Position numbers and translations under genes: made by a program. Source: JAWLEP01 sp964553045 (lineage in GTDB: Bacteria > Fermentibacterota > Fermentibacteria > Fermentibacterales > JCC-6). Taken from it: a stretch of DNA of 64,000 nt. Below the pieces are notes generated by a model. That model did no database searches and was not told the origin of the DNA. It was given only the letters and a program-made list of their open reading frames with translations. Below, piece after piece: positions 7,980 through 15,910 of the stretch (position 1 is the first letter of the stretch; each line of letters begins with the position of its first letter). The stretch covers positions 1-64,000 of the forward strand of contig CAZKJG010000010.1 of the NCBI GenBank assembly GCA_964553045.1. The letters run 5' to 3'.

Positions 7980-8270
7980 GAAGCGATAGCGCCGGGCTGC
8001 GGCGAGGGATGCCCCATCGGGGTCCCGGACCAGCATCCACAGGGAGTGTTCAGCAAGGACCTGCAGCTGCGTTACAGGGCCTGCAACCGCGTCTTCCCGA
8101 AGCGTAGGGGCCCGGAGTTCACCGATGATCTGACGGGGAGGGCCGACGCAAAGCTGCTGGACCGGGAGACGGCGCGGAGGTTCTGGGAGTCCGACCGGAG
8201 GGTTCTGGGCACCGGAGGGCCGGATATTCGACCCGGAAGCGGTGGGCAGCTGCCTGCGGCCGTTCCGTAA
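7980..8270 (+). pseudogene. Isolated PAS-domain fragment (relic)
   Basis: The stretch VFSKDLQLRYRACNRVF followed by DLTGRADAKLLDRETARRFW and ESDRRVLGTG has the order of a PAS domain (x-x-K-D-x-x-x-R-Y-x-x-x-N, then G-x-x-D, then E-x-D-x-x-V-L-x-T-G). The frame is open from about 7980 but has no credible start, and homology ends near 8213, after which the sequence reads as noise to a stop at 8270. No kinase or output domain follows. This fills the 338-base space between pepF and the convergent DUF116 gene. It may be debris of a sensor protein, perhaps of the type that also supplied the receiver at 54-701, but that link is speculation. Confidence 0.5.
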
Positions 8271-8288
8271 CGGCTTTGCCCTGTCCGG

Positions 8289-9086
8289 CTACGGTCCGTC
8301 GCTGTCCTCCGACCCCATGAGACGACTCCCCGATGACTGATCGGCGGGTTCTTCCAGGATCTCCTCCAGTACGCCTTCTACCTTCGAGACGTCCACCCAG
8401 GTGTCGAAGCACTGGCCGTGAAGCCAGCGGTTGAGCTCGCCCCGCACGGGTATGGGGTATACGTCCAGTATTCCCAGGCTCAGGTCCCTGGGGCAGGCCA
8501 CCGCCACGATCATGGCCGGCCGGCTCTCCTCCACCATCCGCCGGGCGGAAGTACCTCCCGTGGCCACCGCCGCATTGACGCCGTAGCGGTCCACGAGTTC
8601 CATCAGCCCCCCTATCGGGCAGCGGCCGCACCTCCTGCAGGCGTCGGGTTGAAATGTCAGGCGGTAGGGGCATTCGTGGTGCTGAAGACAGTGGGGAAGC
8701 AGCAGCAGAACCTCCGAGGGTCCCACCGCCGGCCAGCGTCTTCCGAAAGACCGGTTGTTGATGTCCACCAGCATGCGCTCGGGCACCAGCGGATCCAGCC
8801 GAAGAGGCCGGCCGAAGATCTTGAGCATCCAGAAGGAGAGCCGCAGCAGGGGGAAGAGAATCCTGCGGGCGCCACTTCGAAGAGACACCAGCCCCGCTGT
8901 CGGAAGCAGGAGCACCACAGCCGCCCATGCCGCGGCCGACAGCGCCCCGGAAAGGCCCGCAAGAATCAGTACGGGGAACACAACGGCGCCGACAATCAGG
9001 CCCAGCAGCGCCAGTCCCACGGCAAACTCTGCCCGGCTGCCGCCGCAGGCGGCCCGGCTGCCGCCGCAGGCGCCCTCAGCCGTCAT
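8289..9086 (-). CDS. DUF116 membrane protein
   Basis: This 265-residue protein has two membrane segments near residues 20-70 and then a cytosolic DUF116 domain. Seen there are LLLLPHCLQHHECPYRLTF, a cysteine cluster CRRCGRCPIGGL, the VATGGTSARR and AVACPRDLSLGI blocks, and LNRWLHGQCFDTWVDV near the end. The clustered cysteines suggest a metal or Fe-S site. DUF116 genes often sit beside def and fmt in other bacteria, as they do here, but the function is not established. The ATG at 9086 overlaps the end of fmt by 11 bases. A perfect 21-base tandem duplication (9031-9072) doubles the ACGGSRA segment just before the first membrane helix. Confidence 0.8.
   Translation of the reverse strand: MTAEGACGGSRAACGGSRAEFAVGLALLGLIVGAVVFPVLILAGLSGALSAAAWAAVVLLLPTAGLVSLRSGARRILFPLLRLSFWMLKIFGRPLRLDPLVPERMLVDINNRSFGRRWPAVGPSEVLLLLPHCLQHHECPYRLTFQPDACRRCGRCPIGGLMELVDRYGVNAAVATGGTSARRMVEESRPAMIVAVACPRDLSLGILDVYPIPVRGELNRWLHGQCFDTWVDVSKVEGVLEEILEEPADQSSGSRLMGSEDSDGP
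9031..9072. repeat. Perfect 21-bp tandem duplication inside the DUF116 gene
   Basis: Two identical 21-base units (9031-9051 and 9052-9072) lie head to tail and keep the frame, adding seven residues (ACGGSRA twice). This looks like a replication-slippage product in a GC-rich stretch near the protein's N-terminus. Confidence 0.85.
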
Positions 9087-10026
9087 TTCCCAGCCTCTCT
9101 CCGGGCTTCGGTGAGTAGCCGCGTGCGAAGTCGTCGCCCGACATGCGGCCCCGGGACTGGGGCTGCACCCGCAGCAGAAGAAGGGAGCCGCTGCCGCAGG
9201 CGACCGTCGGGCAGCCGTCACGGTAACCGGTCACCCTCCCGGCCGCCCCCCCTTCCCCCTCCAGGGGAAGGCAGTCGAGCACCTTCAGCGTCCGTCTCCG
9301 AAAGATCGTCCGCGCTCCGGGCCAGGGGCTGAGCGCCCTTACCACCCGGTCAAGATCCGCGGCGGAACGGCTCCAGTCCAGCACGGTCTCCCTCCTGGAC
9401 ACCTTCTCGGCATAGGAAGGCTCCCCCTCCTGGGGAGTGGGAACGATGTCACCGGCCAGGTATCCCTCCAGAACCTCCTCCACCTTCTCCCCGGCCAGAC
9501 CCGCCAGGGCGTCGTGCAGGGAGCCGGCGTTGTCCCTGGGGCCTATGCACCTGGAATAGCAGCGCAGCACCGGGCCGGTGTCCCAGCCCCGGCTGTCGGT
9601 GATCATGAAGCAAAGAGCGGTCTTCCGGTCTCCCTCCATTATGGACCTCTGAATCGGTGCCGCCCCCCGGTGCCGGGGCAGCATGGAGGGATGGACGTTT
9701 ACCACTCCGCCCGGGGCGGTTTGCAGGAGCTTGCGCGGCATGTACAGTCCGTAGGCGGCGCAGACCATCACTCGCGGCTCGAGCTGTGCCAGACGACGGA
9801 GGAAGTCCTTATCGCCCGCCTTCTCGGGCTGCAGCAGTGGCAGATCCATATCGAGGGCCTCGCGGGCTACCGGAGGCTGACGGAGCCTTCTGCCCCGGCC
9901 CGCCGGCCTCGCCGGCCGGCTGACGACGGCCAGCAGGCGGAAGTTTCGGGAGTCACCGAGGACCCGAAGAAGCGGGAGGGCGAACTCCGCGGTGCCCAGG
10001 AAGACTACACCGGGCCCGCCGCTCAA
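9076..10026 (-). CDS. fmt: Methionyl-tRNA formyltransferase
   Basis: This enzyme adds the formyl group of 10-formyltetrahydrofolate to initiator Met-tRNA. At 316 residues it matches the family. It starts with the Rossmann strand GVVFLGTAEFALPLL, holds the catalytic region NVHPSMLPRHRGAAPIQR with the conserved Asn, His and the S-x-L-P-x-x-R-G motif, and has the DTGPVL segment. The C-terminal domain (residues about 210-316) is OB-like. The chosen TTG at 10026 overlaps the stop of def as TTGA and follows GGGAGAGGG. No ATG or GTG lies near the true N-terminus. Adjacent def removes the formyl group later, a classic pairing. Confidence 0.92.
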   Translation of the reverse strand: MSGGPGVVFLGTAEFALPLLRVLGDSRNFRLLAVVSRPARPAGRGRRLRQPPVAREALDMDLPLLQPEKAGDKDFLRRLAQLEPRVMVCAAYGLYMPRKLLQTAPGGVVNVHPSMLPRHRGAAPIQRSIMEGDRKTALCFMITDSRGWDTGPVLRCYSRCIGPRDNAGSLHDALAGLAGEKVEEVLEGYLAGDIVPTPQEGEPSYAEKVSRRETVLDWSRSAADLDRVVRALSPWPGARTIFRRRTLKVLDCLPLEGEGGAAGRVTGYRDGCPTVACGSGSLLLLRVQPQSRGRMSGDDFARGYSPKPGERLGNDG

Positions 10027-10550
10027 GCCAGCTGCCCTCTCCCGGCCGCCTCCTTGCGGATGGCGGAGAGCTTTCCGCGAAGCAGCCGCTTCTTCACGGG
10101 ACTGAGGTGGTCGATGAACAGAACTCCGTTCAGGTGGTCGGCCTCGTGCTGTACCGCCCGCGAGGCCAGGCCGTCCAGCTCCAGGGCGAAGGGCCTCAGC
10201 TCCTCGTCGAGGGCTTCCACCCTCACGCAGGACGGACGCCTGAAGCTCTCGTAGATGCCGGGAATGCTCAGGCATCCCTCCTCGTGCCTTTCCTCCGGGC
10301 CGGAGAGGGTCAGAACCGGATTGACGAAGACCGACCTGACACCGATCTCCGGGATGCTGCCGGGCCTGAGGATGAATACTCGAAGGCTCTCGCCCACCTG
10401 CGGCGCGGCCAGACCCAGGCCGTCCTCCTCGCGGATTATCCGCTTCATGTCATCCAGCAGGTCTTCCAGCAGCGTCGCGTCCTCCCCGGATATCTCCCTG
10501 GCCTCTCGCCGAAGGACGGGGGAACCCAGCAGCTGGACCTCCCTGGTCAT
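10023..10550 (-). CDS. def: Peptide deformylase
   Basis: This metalloenzyme removes the formyl group from new proteins. All three family motifs are present in 175 residues: GLGLAAPQVG, EGCLSIPG (with the metal-binding Cys) and QHEADHLNG (HExxH with catalytic Glu). The ATG at 10550 follows GGGGAG within the last codons of yajC, one base after its stop, so def is likely coupled to yajC. It ends in a TTGA overlap with fmt. Confidence 0.95.
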   Translation of the reverse strand: MTREVQLLGSPVLRREAREISGEDATLLEDLLDDMKRIIREEDGLGLAAPQVGESLRVFILRPGSIPEIGVRSVFVNPVLTLSGPEERHEEGCLSIPGIYESFRRPSCVRVEALDEELRPFALELDGLASRAVQHEADHLNGVLFIDHLSPVKKRLLRGKLSAIRKEAAGRGQLA

Positions 10551-10551
10551 G

Positions 10552-10998
10552 CTACTCCCCTTCTTCCCCCTGCTTGACGGTTACCGAGTCCTTCTCCACG
10601 TCGACTTTGACACCGTCGGCTATCCTGATCGTCAGAACGTTGCCCTTGATATTGGTCACCACTCCGTGTATGCCGCCGGAGGTGACCACCTTGTCACCCT
10701 TGTTCAGCGAGTCGCGCATCCGCCGCAGCTTCTTCTGCTGCTTCTGCTGGGGCCTGATTATCAGGAAGTAGAATATGGCCACCATGGCGACGATGGGCAG
10801 TATTCCCATTATCCCGCCTCCGCCGCACATGGCCGGCTGCTGCTCGCCGGACTCGGCCGGAGCCTGCCCGCCCTCTGCGGTCTGGGATGAGACCGCCTCC
10901 CCGCTCTGGGGTCCGGCGGCATCGCCCGCTTCGGACCCGCTTCTCTGGGCCAGTCCGGCAGCCAACACTACAAGCAGTACTACTATCGCTCTTCTCAT
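10552..10998 (-). CDS. yajC: Preprotein translocase subunit YajC
   Basis: YajC is a single-span partner of SecDF in the Sec translocon. The core is GILPIVAMVAIFYFLIIRPQ followed by the cytoplasmic QQKQQKKLRRMRDSLNKGDK, VVTSGGIHGVV and ITIR-type strands typical of the family. Unusually, about 60 residues precede the core: a hydrophobic signal-like start (RRAIVVLLVVLAAGLAQ) and an acidic Ser/Gln/Gly-rich linker. The protein may therefore have two membrane segments or a cleaved leader, at 148 residues against about 110 usually. It is separated from ftsX by 86 bases, the largest gap in this run, so a promoter there is possible, though none is clear. Confidence 0.9.
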   Translation of the reverse strand: MRRAIVVLLVVLAAGLAQRSGSEAGDAAGPQSGEAVSSQTAEGGQAPAESGEQQPAMCGGGGIMGILPIVAMVAIFYFLIIRPQQKQQKKLRRMRDSLNKGDKVVTSGGIHGVVTNIKGNVLTIRIADGVKVDVEKDSVTVKQGEEGE

Positions 10999-11084
10999 CT
11001 CAACTCCCGTGGATGCCCGGGCGGCGCCCAGGTGGTGTGACTCCTATCAACTCCATCATCGTCGGCACGTTCCGGTGCGTCGGC

Positions 11085-11990
11085 TCATCCTATTCCAGCC
11101 CCCTGCTTGAAGCCCGTCTTCCCCGCCCCGGGGAGAGCCGCCCTCAGGCCCAGCCAGCTGCCCACAAGCCCGACTGCCCCGCCCAGGCCCACAACCAGAA
11201 GGCTCCACCGAACCGGAAGGAACCCGTGCCCCAGGGTACCCTGAAGCATGCCGGATGCCAGCGCCACCAGTCCCAGGGCCAGGGCGGAGCCGGCCAGCCC
11301 GGAAAAGAGACCCTCCACCAGGTAGGGGGTTCTGACGAACCATCCCGGCGCCCCGGAGATGCTCATGATCTGCACCGTCAGCGACCGCCGGGAGACGGAC
11401 AGGCGAACTGTGTTGGCCACAACCAGGGAGATGCTGACCACCAGCATGAGCCCGGCGAAGAGGTCGAGCCTGGCCAGTGCCGACACCGTGCCGGACAGGT
11501 CTGACAGATACTCCTCGCCGTAAACCACGTCAACGACACCCTCCATGCCCGCCACTGTCCTGGACAGCTCCTCCATGGTCTCCGGAGAGAGCTGGCCGCC
11601 TGCGGGGGTGATCTGCAGGGAAGCGGGAAGGTGGTACTCCGAGCTGAGAAGGTCCAGCATCTCCTCTTTCTCGGGTATCTGGGCCCGGAATATGGCCTCC
11701 GCCTCCCGGGGGGATACGTAGTATACGGAACGGACACTCTCCATGCCGGCTATCACGTCGCCCATGGCCCGGGCCGCCTCCGGCGACAGTCCCTCCTCCA
11801 GGAAGGCCTCGATGCCGATGGCTTCCTTCTCGCGCTCCAGCACGGAGCCGAGGTTCCAGGTAACAAGCAGGAAGACGTCGAAAACCACGAACGAGAGGCT
11901 GACCATAAGCAGGGTCACCAGTAGCGACGAGCCCCTTCCCCTGAGGTTGCGCCATATCTCCCGGAAGACCATTCGAAGAAGTGCCGTCAC
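11085..11990 (-). CDS. ftsX: Cell-division ABC transporter permease FtsX
   Basis: This 301-residue permease has the FtsX topology. A first membrane helix (SLLVTLLMVSLSFVVFDVFL) is followed by a periplasmic loop of about 120 residues rich in acidic residues (SVYYVSPREAEAIFRAQIPE), then three helices including LFAGLMLVVSISLVVANTV and LVVGLGGAVGLVGSWLGL. FtsEX activates cell-wall hydrolases at the septum, often through M23 proteins, and an M23 protein lies upstream in the same run. GTG 11990 overlaps the ftsE stop (GTGA) and has GGAG eight bases ahead; ATG 11972 lacks a ribosome site. Confidence 0.9.
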   Translation of the reverse strand: MTALLRMVFREIWRNLRGRGSSLLVTLLMVSLSFVVFDVFLLVTWNLGSVLEREKEAIGIEAFLEEGLSPEAARAMGDVIAGMESVRSVYYVSPREAEAIFRAQIPEKEEMLDLLSSEYHLPASLQITPAGGQLSPETMEELSRTVAGMEGVVDVVYGEEYLSDLSGTVSALARLDLFAGLMLVVSISLVVANTVRLSVSRRSLTVQIMSISGAPGWFVRTPYLVEGLFSGLAGSALALGLVALASGMLQGTLGHGFLPVRWSLLVVGLGGAVGLVGSWLGLRAALPGAGKTGFKQGAGIG

Positions 11991-12667
11991 GTCTGCATCT
12001 CCGGCCAGTATCCGGGGTCCCTCAGGCGCCCCCTGTCCAGGAAGAGTATGCGAGCGGTTCCCTCCGGGATCTGGCGGGGGTCGTGGGTGGCCATCACCAC
12101 CGCGGTCCCACCGCGGTTGATGTCGAGAAGAAGGTCCACGATCATCCTGGACACCCCGGGGTCGAGGTTTCCCGTAGGCTCGTCCGCCAGGAGTATCTGC
12201 GGATGGGCCACCATGGCCCTGGCGATGGCTATTCGCTGCTGCTCTCCGCCCGAGAGCTCGTGGGGATAGGATATCCTGCGGTGGCTCAGACCCATCTCGG
12301 CCAGAAGCTCGAATACCCGCCGCCGGATCATCCGGTGAGCCGTGCCGGCAACCTGGAGCGGAAGGGCCACGTTGTCGTAGACCGTTCTGTCCGGAAGGAG
12401 TCTGAAATCCTGAAAGACTATTCCCAGCTTTCTGCGAAGCCGGGGAAGCTCCCGCCGGGTTATCCTGTCGGCCCGGTAACCGGCCACCTCCAGCGCTCCC
12501 GTATCCGGGAGCATGTCCATCCACATCAGGCGCAGAAGCGTTGTCTTGCCGGCCCCGCTGGGCCCGGACACCACCATGAACTCGCCCTCGTCGAGCTCCA
12601 TGGTCACGTCCTCCAGGGCCGGCCAGGTCCTGTAGCGGTATCCCACGCTGTCCATGGATACCAGCAA
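11987..12667 (-). CDS. ftsE: Cell-division ABC transporter ATPase FtsE
   Basis: This 226-residue ABC ATPase partners FtsX. Walker A is SGPSGAGKTTLLRLMWMD, the Q-loop is in GIVFQDFRLLPDRTVYDNV, the signature is ELSGGEQQRIAIARAMV, Walker B is ILLADEPTGNLDP and the switch His is in VVMATHDPRQI. The order and the DFRLLPD/TVYDNVALPL text are characteristic of FtsE. TTG 12667 follows GGGG by six bases directly behind the S4 gene stop; ATG 12655 four codons later is also possible. It overlaps ftsX by four bases. Confidence 0.93.
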   Translation of the reverse strand: MLVSMDSVGYRYRTWPALEDVTMELDEGEFMVVSGPSGAGKTTLLRLMWMDMLPDTGALEVAGYRADRITRRELPRLRRKLGIVFQDFRLLPDRTVYDNVALPLQVAGTAHRMIRRRVFELLAEMGLSHRRISYPHELSGGEQQRIAIARAMVAHPQILLADEPTGNLDPGVSRMIVDLLLDINRGGTAVVMATHDPRQIPEGTARILFLDRGRLRDPGYWPEMQT

Positions 12668-12668
12668 G

Positions 12669-12926
12669 CTATTCCCCGTCCAGCTCCGTGTAGAGGTCCC
12701 TGCGCTCCCGGCGGGAGACCTGGCGCGTCCGGGGTATGCGGTCGACCCTGAGCACCCTTCTGCTGCCCCGCGAACCCTCGACCTCCAGGACATCCCCGGC
12801 GGAAACGTCCGTGGCCGGCTTGGCGGACGAGCCGTTGATGGCCACGTAGCCGCCGTCACACGCGCGCTTGGCCCGGCTGCGGGTCTTGATTATCCCCGCC
12901 AGCTTGAGGAACAGATCGATCCTCAA
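12669..12926 (-). CDS. Small S4-domain RNA-binding protein (Hsp15/RqcP-like)
   Basis: The 85 residues are one S4 fold: RIDLFLKLAGIIKTRSRAKRAC, then GGYVAINGSSAKPATDVSAGD and VLEVEG, with a basic C-terminal tail. Single S4 proteins of this size include Hsp15/RqcP, which binds the stalled large ribosomal subunit during rescue. Which subgroup this belongs to cannot be settled here. It overlaps the surA-like stop by four bases and directly precedes ftsE. Confidence 0.85.
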   Translation of the reverse strand: MRIDLFLKLAGIIKTRSRAKRACDGGYVAINGSSAKPATDVSAGDVLEVEGSRGSRRVLRVDRIPRTRQVSRRERRDLYTELDGE

Positions 12927-14191
12927 TGGCCTTCCTCCCCCGCTGCGTAGACCAGGACGGGTATCTCCGCGCGCAGGGAGTCGATCAGGCTCCTGTACTC
13001 ACTCTCGTAGGCCACCGACCTCACCAGGTCCGTGAGGAAGGACTCCGGGTACTGGGAGAAATCGATGTCCCCGCCGGACTCCTCCAGCCGGAAAACGGCC
13101 ACCGCGCTCCCGCCGGAGATCATGACGGGGTCGCTGATCTGCCCCCGCTGCAGGCCCTCCACGGCCGCGGCCACCTCCGGCATCCAGCCCCTGGCCAGGA
13201 CCGTGCCCAGGTCGCCCCCCGTCTCCCGGGTCTCCAGGTCGACGCTGTGCTCCGCTGCCAGGACGGAGAACTCGGCCCCCGAGCGAACCAGCTCCGCCAG
13301 GGAGTCCGCCTTCTGCATGGTCCTCTGGACGTCTTCGCTGCCCCGCTGGACGCGCCGCAGTATGTGGCTGGCTGCCAGGCTGTCCGATGAGAGGACGGTG
13401 TCCACCCTCATGATGTGTACGCCGTAGGGTGTCCGGAACGGACGGCTCACCTCTCCGGCATTCAGGGAGAAAGCCACCTCCTCGAAGGTGGGGGTCATAT
13501 CACCCCTGCCGAAGGCCCCCAGATCTCCGCCCCTTCCGGAGGAGGCGTCGTCGGAGAGGCGCCGGGCCTCCTCGGCGAATGCGGAGCCACCGGCGAGTAT
13601 CCTCTCCCTGGCCGCGGCCAGGGTGTCGAAGGCCGCCTCGCAGCTCTGCATGGAGGGCAGCACCGGAAGGTATATCCACGCCAGGTGCCGGGGCATGGCC
13701 ACCTCCTCGACCAGGTCGGCGTGGCTCTCCAGGTAGCCTTCCGGCTCGGTGGGAAGGCTGCTCATGATCCGCGAGGTGCGAAAGCGCAGGTAATCGGACA
13801 CAGCCCTGCCGGAGGCTACGATCTCCTCGGTCCTTCTGCGGAACTCGGTCATGCTGAGACCCGATGACGAGAGCGCCTCCTGGAGCTGCCTCTCTCCGCC
13901 GAAGCCGGCCCGGATGCTGTCCATCCTGGCCTCGGTCATCTCATCGACCTCCTCCCGGGTGGGATAGAAGCCCGACTGCCTGGCGGCCTCGACGAGGAGC
14001 TTCTCCTCGACCAGCTCCTCCAGGGCCCGCATATAGGCCGGATCTCCCGGCTCGGCCGATGCCCCCCCTCCCCGGCCCGCCAGCATCTCGGCAACCTGGC
14101 TGTGAAGGATGGGCTCGTCGGCTACCACGGCCACTACTCTGTCCAGCAGGCCCGAGCCGGTTACCGAAAGTGCAAGAAGAAGGGCAATCAT
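12923..14191 (-). CDS. surA: SurA-like periplasmic peptidyl-prolyl isomerase with two parvulin domains
   Basis: This 422-residue periplasmic chaperone has a short signal sequence (MIALLLALSVTGSGLLDRV), the SurA N-domain opening VVAVVADEPILHSQVAEML, and two rotamase domains. The first (about residues 165-270) includes SSGRGGDLGAFGRGDMTPTF and PFRTPYGVHIMRVD. The second (about 280-385) includes ETGGDLGTVLARGWMPEV. SurA escorts outer-membrane proteins to the BAM complex, and BamD is encoded at 35.7 kb. It starts at ATG 14191 in an ATGA overlap with the upstream parvulin-like gene and is the last of four such proteins in a row. Confidence 0.85.
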   Translation of the reverse strand: MIALLLALSVTGSGLLDRVVAVVADEPILHSQVAEMLAGRGGGASAEPGDPAYMRALEELVEEKLLVEAARQSGFYPTREEVDEMTEARMDSIRAGFGGERQLQEALSSSGLSMTEFRRRTEEIVASGRAVSDYLRFRTSRIMSSLPTEPEGYLESHADLVEEVAMPRHLAWIYLPVLPSMQSCEAAFDTLAAARERILAGGSAFAEEARRLSDDASSGRGGDLGAFGRGDMTPTFEEVAFSLNAGEVSRPFRTPYGVHIMRVDTVLSSDSLAASHILRRVQRGSEDVQRTMQKADSLAELVRSGAEFSVLAAEHSVDLETRETGGDLGTVLARGWMPEVAAAVEGLQRGQISDPVMISGGSAVAVFRLEESGGDIDFSQYPESFLTDLVRSVAYESEYRSLIDSLRAEIPVLVYAAGEEGH

Positions 14192-15027
14192 CTGTTGAAC
14201 CTCCACCCGGAATCGATCTCCACGTCTATGGTCATCTCGGCGATATCCAGCAGGCTGTCCAGCCTGGCCTGCAGCCTCTTCTCGTACAGCGGACCCGACA
14301 GGCTCCTGACCAGCCTGGCCGTGTCCTCCAGCGGCCTGGCCTCGGTCACCAGGAAGAGGTGCCATCCCCTGGGGGACCCGCACACCGGACTCAGGCCCTC
14401 CAGCCGGGCCAGCGTATCCGGAAATCCCCGAAGCACGAGCTCTCCTCCGGTGATGAAGCCCATCTCGCCGCCTATTCCCGCCCGCTGCCCCATGGACATC
14501 CTCTGGGCCGTTATCTGAAAGCTCGCGCCCCAGCCCAGCCTGGTCCTGATGGACTCGGCCGCAGCGCTGTCCCCCACCAGGATCTGGAAGAAGCGCCGCT
14601 CCACACCGAATGCGAGGCTGTCGGCCGCCATCATCTCCAGCGCATCTTCCCTGCCGGGGGGCGCTACGTCCTCGAAGGCCCGCCCGAGGAGCCGGTCTCG
14701 CAGCAGCAGTTGCCGGGCCCGCTGAGCCGCCAGCCTCACACCCTCGGGGTCGGTGATGCCCAGGGACTCGGCGTACTGGGCCAGCAGCTCGTCCCGCACC
14801 CAGGCCTGCACGCCGGCGCTGTCGAGTCTGGCCAGCTCGGCCTGGTCGCGCAGGAGGGCCCTTCCCCCCACTGTGGCTACCACGGCCCTGTCAACGGACT
14901 CGGACGGGGGGCATTCGCCGTCGCCGGCCGGTTCGGCCAGCACCCCGACCACCAGGACCGCGGTGACGCACAGCGCCGCCGCCCCCCCGGCCATCGCTCC
15001 CCAGAAGAGGAGGCTCCGTCTGTTCAA
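14188..15027 (-). CDS. Membrane-anchored parvulin-like protein, degenerate
   Basis: The protein has 279 residues. One N-terminal helix (LFWGAMAGGAAALCVTAVLV) anchors a periplasmic part with a SurA/PpiC N-domain (VVATVGGRALLRDQAELARL; WVRDELLAQYAESLGI) and a rotamase-like region. The pattern of the isomerase domain is weak: MGQRAGIGGEMGFITGGEL matches the conserved D-G-G-x-L-G block, but the usual leading R-H-I-L is replaced by RRFFQILVG. It may be a chaperone with reduced or no isomerase activity. The C-terminus (MTIDVEIDSGW) resembles that of the lipoprotein paralogue at 15911. Confidence 0.7.
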   Translation of the reverse strand: MNRRSLLFWGAMAGGAAALCVTAVLVVGVLAEPAGDGECPPSESVDRAVVATVGGRALLRDQAELARLDSAGVQAWVRDELLAQYAESLGITDPEGVRLAAQRARQLLLRDRLLGRAFEDVAPPGREDALEMMAADSLAFGVERRFFQILVGDSAAAESIRTRLGWGASFQITAQRMSMGQRAGIGGEMGFITGGELVLRGFPDTLARLEGLSPVCGSPRGWHLFLVTEARPLEDTARLVRSLSGPLYEKRLQARLDSLLDIAEMTIDVEIDSGWRFNR

Positions 15028-15063
15028 GATCGATTTCCCCTCGAGTCCCTCTGCGTCCAGCCC

Positions 15064-15888
15064 CTAGAAATGCTCCAGCAGTCTTCCGGGGTAGATGTTG
15101 ACCGAGTACTGCTGCTCAAGCTGCTCGATCTGCTCCAGGATCTCCGCCTGCTGGACCTCCTGGGTAAGCTGCATGCCCACGAGCTGGGCCACCTCCTGAG
15201 CCGTGAGCGAGTCGCTGCGGGGGCGGCTCTCCAGCATCTGTATAACATGGTAGCCCATGGGTGTCTCCACCACCGCGCTGAGCTCCTCCGGGTCCAGGGT
15301 GAAGGCGGCTTCCTCGAAGGCGATTGCGGCATCCCCACGGCGTATCCAGCCCAGGTTTCCGCCGTCCTGGGCGCTGGGGCACAGCGAGTACTGGGCCGCC
15401 AGCTGCTCGAAGCCCTGCCCCGCCCGAAGGCGGGTGAGTATGGCGGAGGCCAGCGTGGCGTCGTCGACCAGTATGTGCCGAAGCCTGAGCTCGCGGTTGT
15501 AGCTGTCCTCCCAGGTGGAGACGTAGTTCTCGACCTCCAGCTGCGATACCTGGATATCCTCCATCATCCTCTGCAGGTAGGCCTCGATGAGTATCTGGCG
15601 GCGGGCCTGCTCCAGGGCGTCCCGCACCATGGGGTCGGACTGCAGGTTCTGGTTCTCCGCGGCCCGCACTATGAGCTCCTCACGGACCCAGCTCTGAAGC
15701 AGTTCCACGGCCTCCATGTCGTTGGCGACCTGAAGCGCGTCGGCGTTATCCTGCCCCCCCACCATCTCCAGCAGGTCCTCCCAGGTCAGGGTGGCGTCGT
15801 CTACCGAGGCGAGGACCTCCTGGGCAGAGGCCGGTACGGCCAGTAACAGCAGTGAGATCGCAATTGCCGCTAGCGATAAGGAACGCAT
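15064..15888 (-). CDS. Periplasmic PpiC-type peptidyl-prolyl isomerase
   Basis: A clear signal peptide (MRSLSLAAIAISLLLLAVPA, cut after ASA) leads into a SurA-like N-domain and one canonical parvulin domain. That domain reads LRLRHILVDDATLASAIL, LCPSAQDGGNLGWIRRGD and VVETPMGYHVIQMLE. The C-terminal helix (about 35 residues) is glutamine-rich and probably pairs with the N-domain, as in PrsA/SurA. At 274 residues this is the most complete isomerase of the four. ATG 15888 is used; an upstream in-frame start would run past the signal peptide. Confidence 0.85.
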   Translation of the reverse strand: MRSLSLAAIAISLLLLAVPASAQEVLASVDDATLTWEDLLEMVGGQDNADALQVANDMEAVELLQSWVREELIVRAAENQNLQSDPMVRDALEQARRQILIEAYLQRMMEDIQVSQLEVENYVSTWEDSYNRELRLRHILVDDATLASAILTRLRAGQGFEQLAAQYSLCPSAQDGGNLGWIRRGDAAIAFEEAAFTLDPEELSAVVETPMGYHVIQMLESRPRSDSLTAQEVAQLVGMQLTQEVQQAEILEQIEQLEQQYSVNIYPGRLLEHF

Positions 15889-15910
15889 GTATGCTCCAAT
15901 CGAAACGTGA

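Noticed and set aside
13864..15846. Long plus-strand open frames opposite the parvulin genes, and similar frames at 18087-20024, 40986-42932 and 26252-27709
   Set aside because: These are typical antisense frames in GC-rich genes (few stops). None shows a domain or ribosome site.
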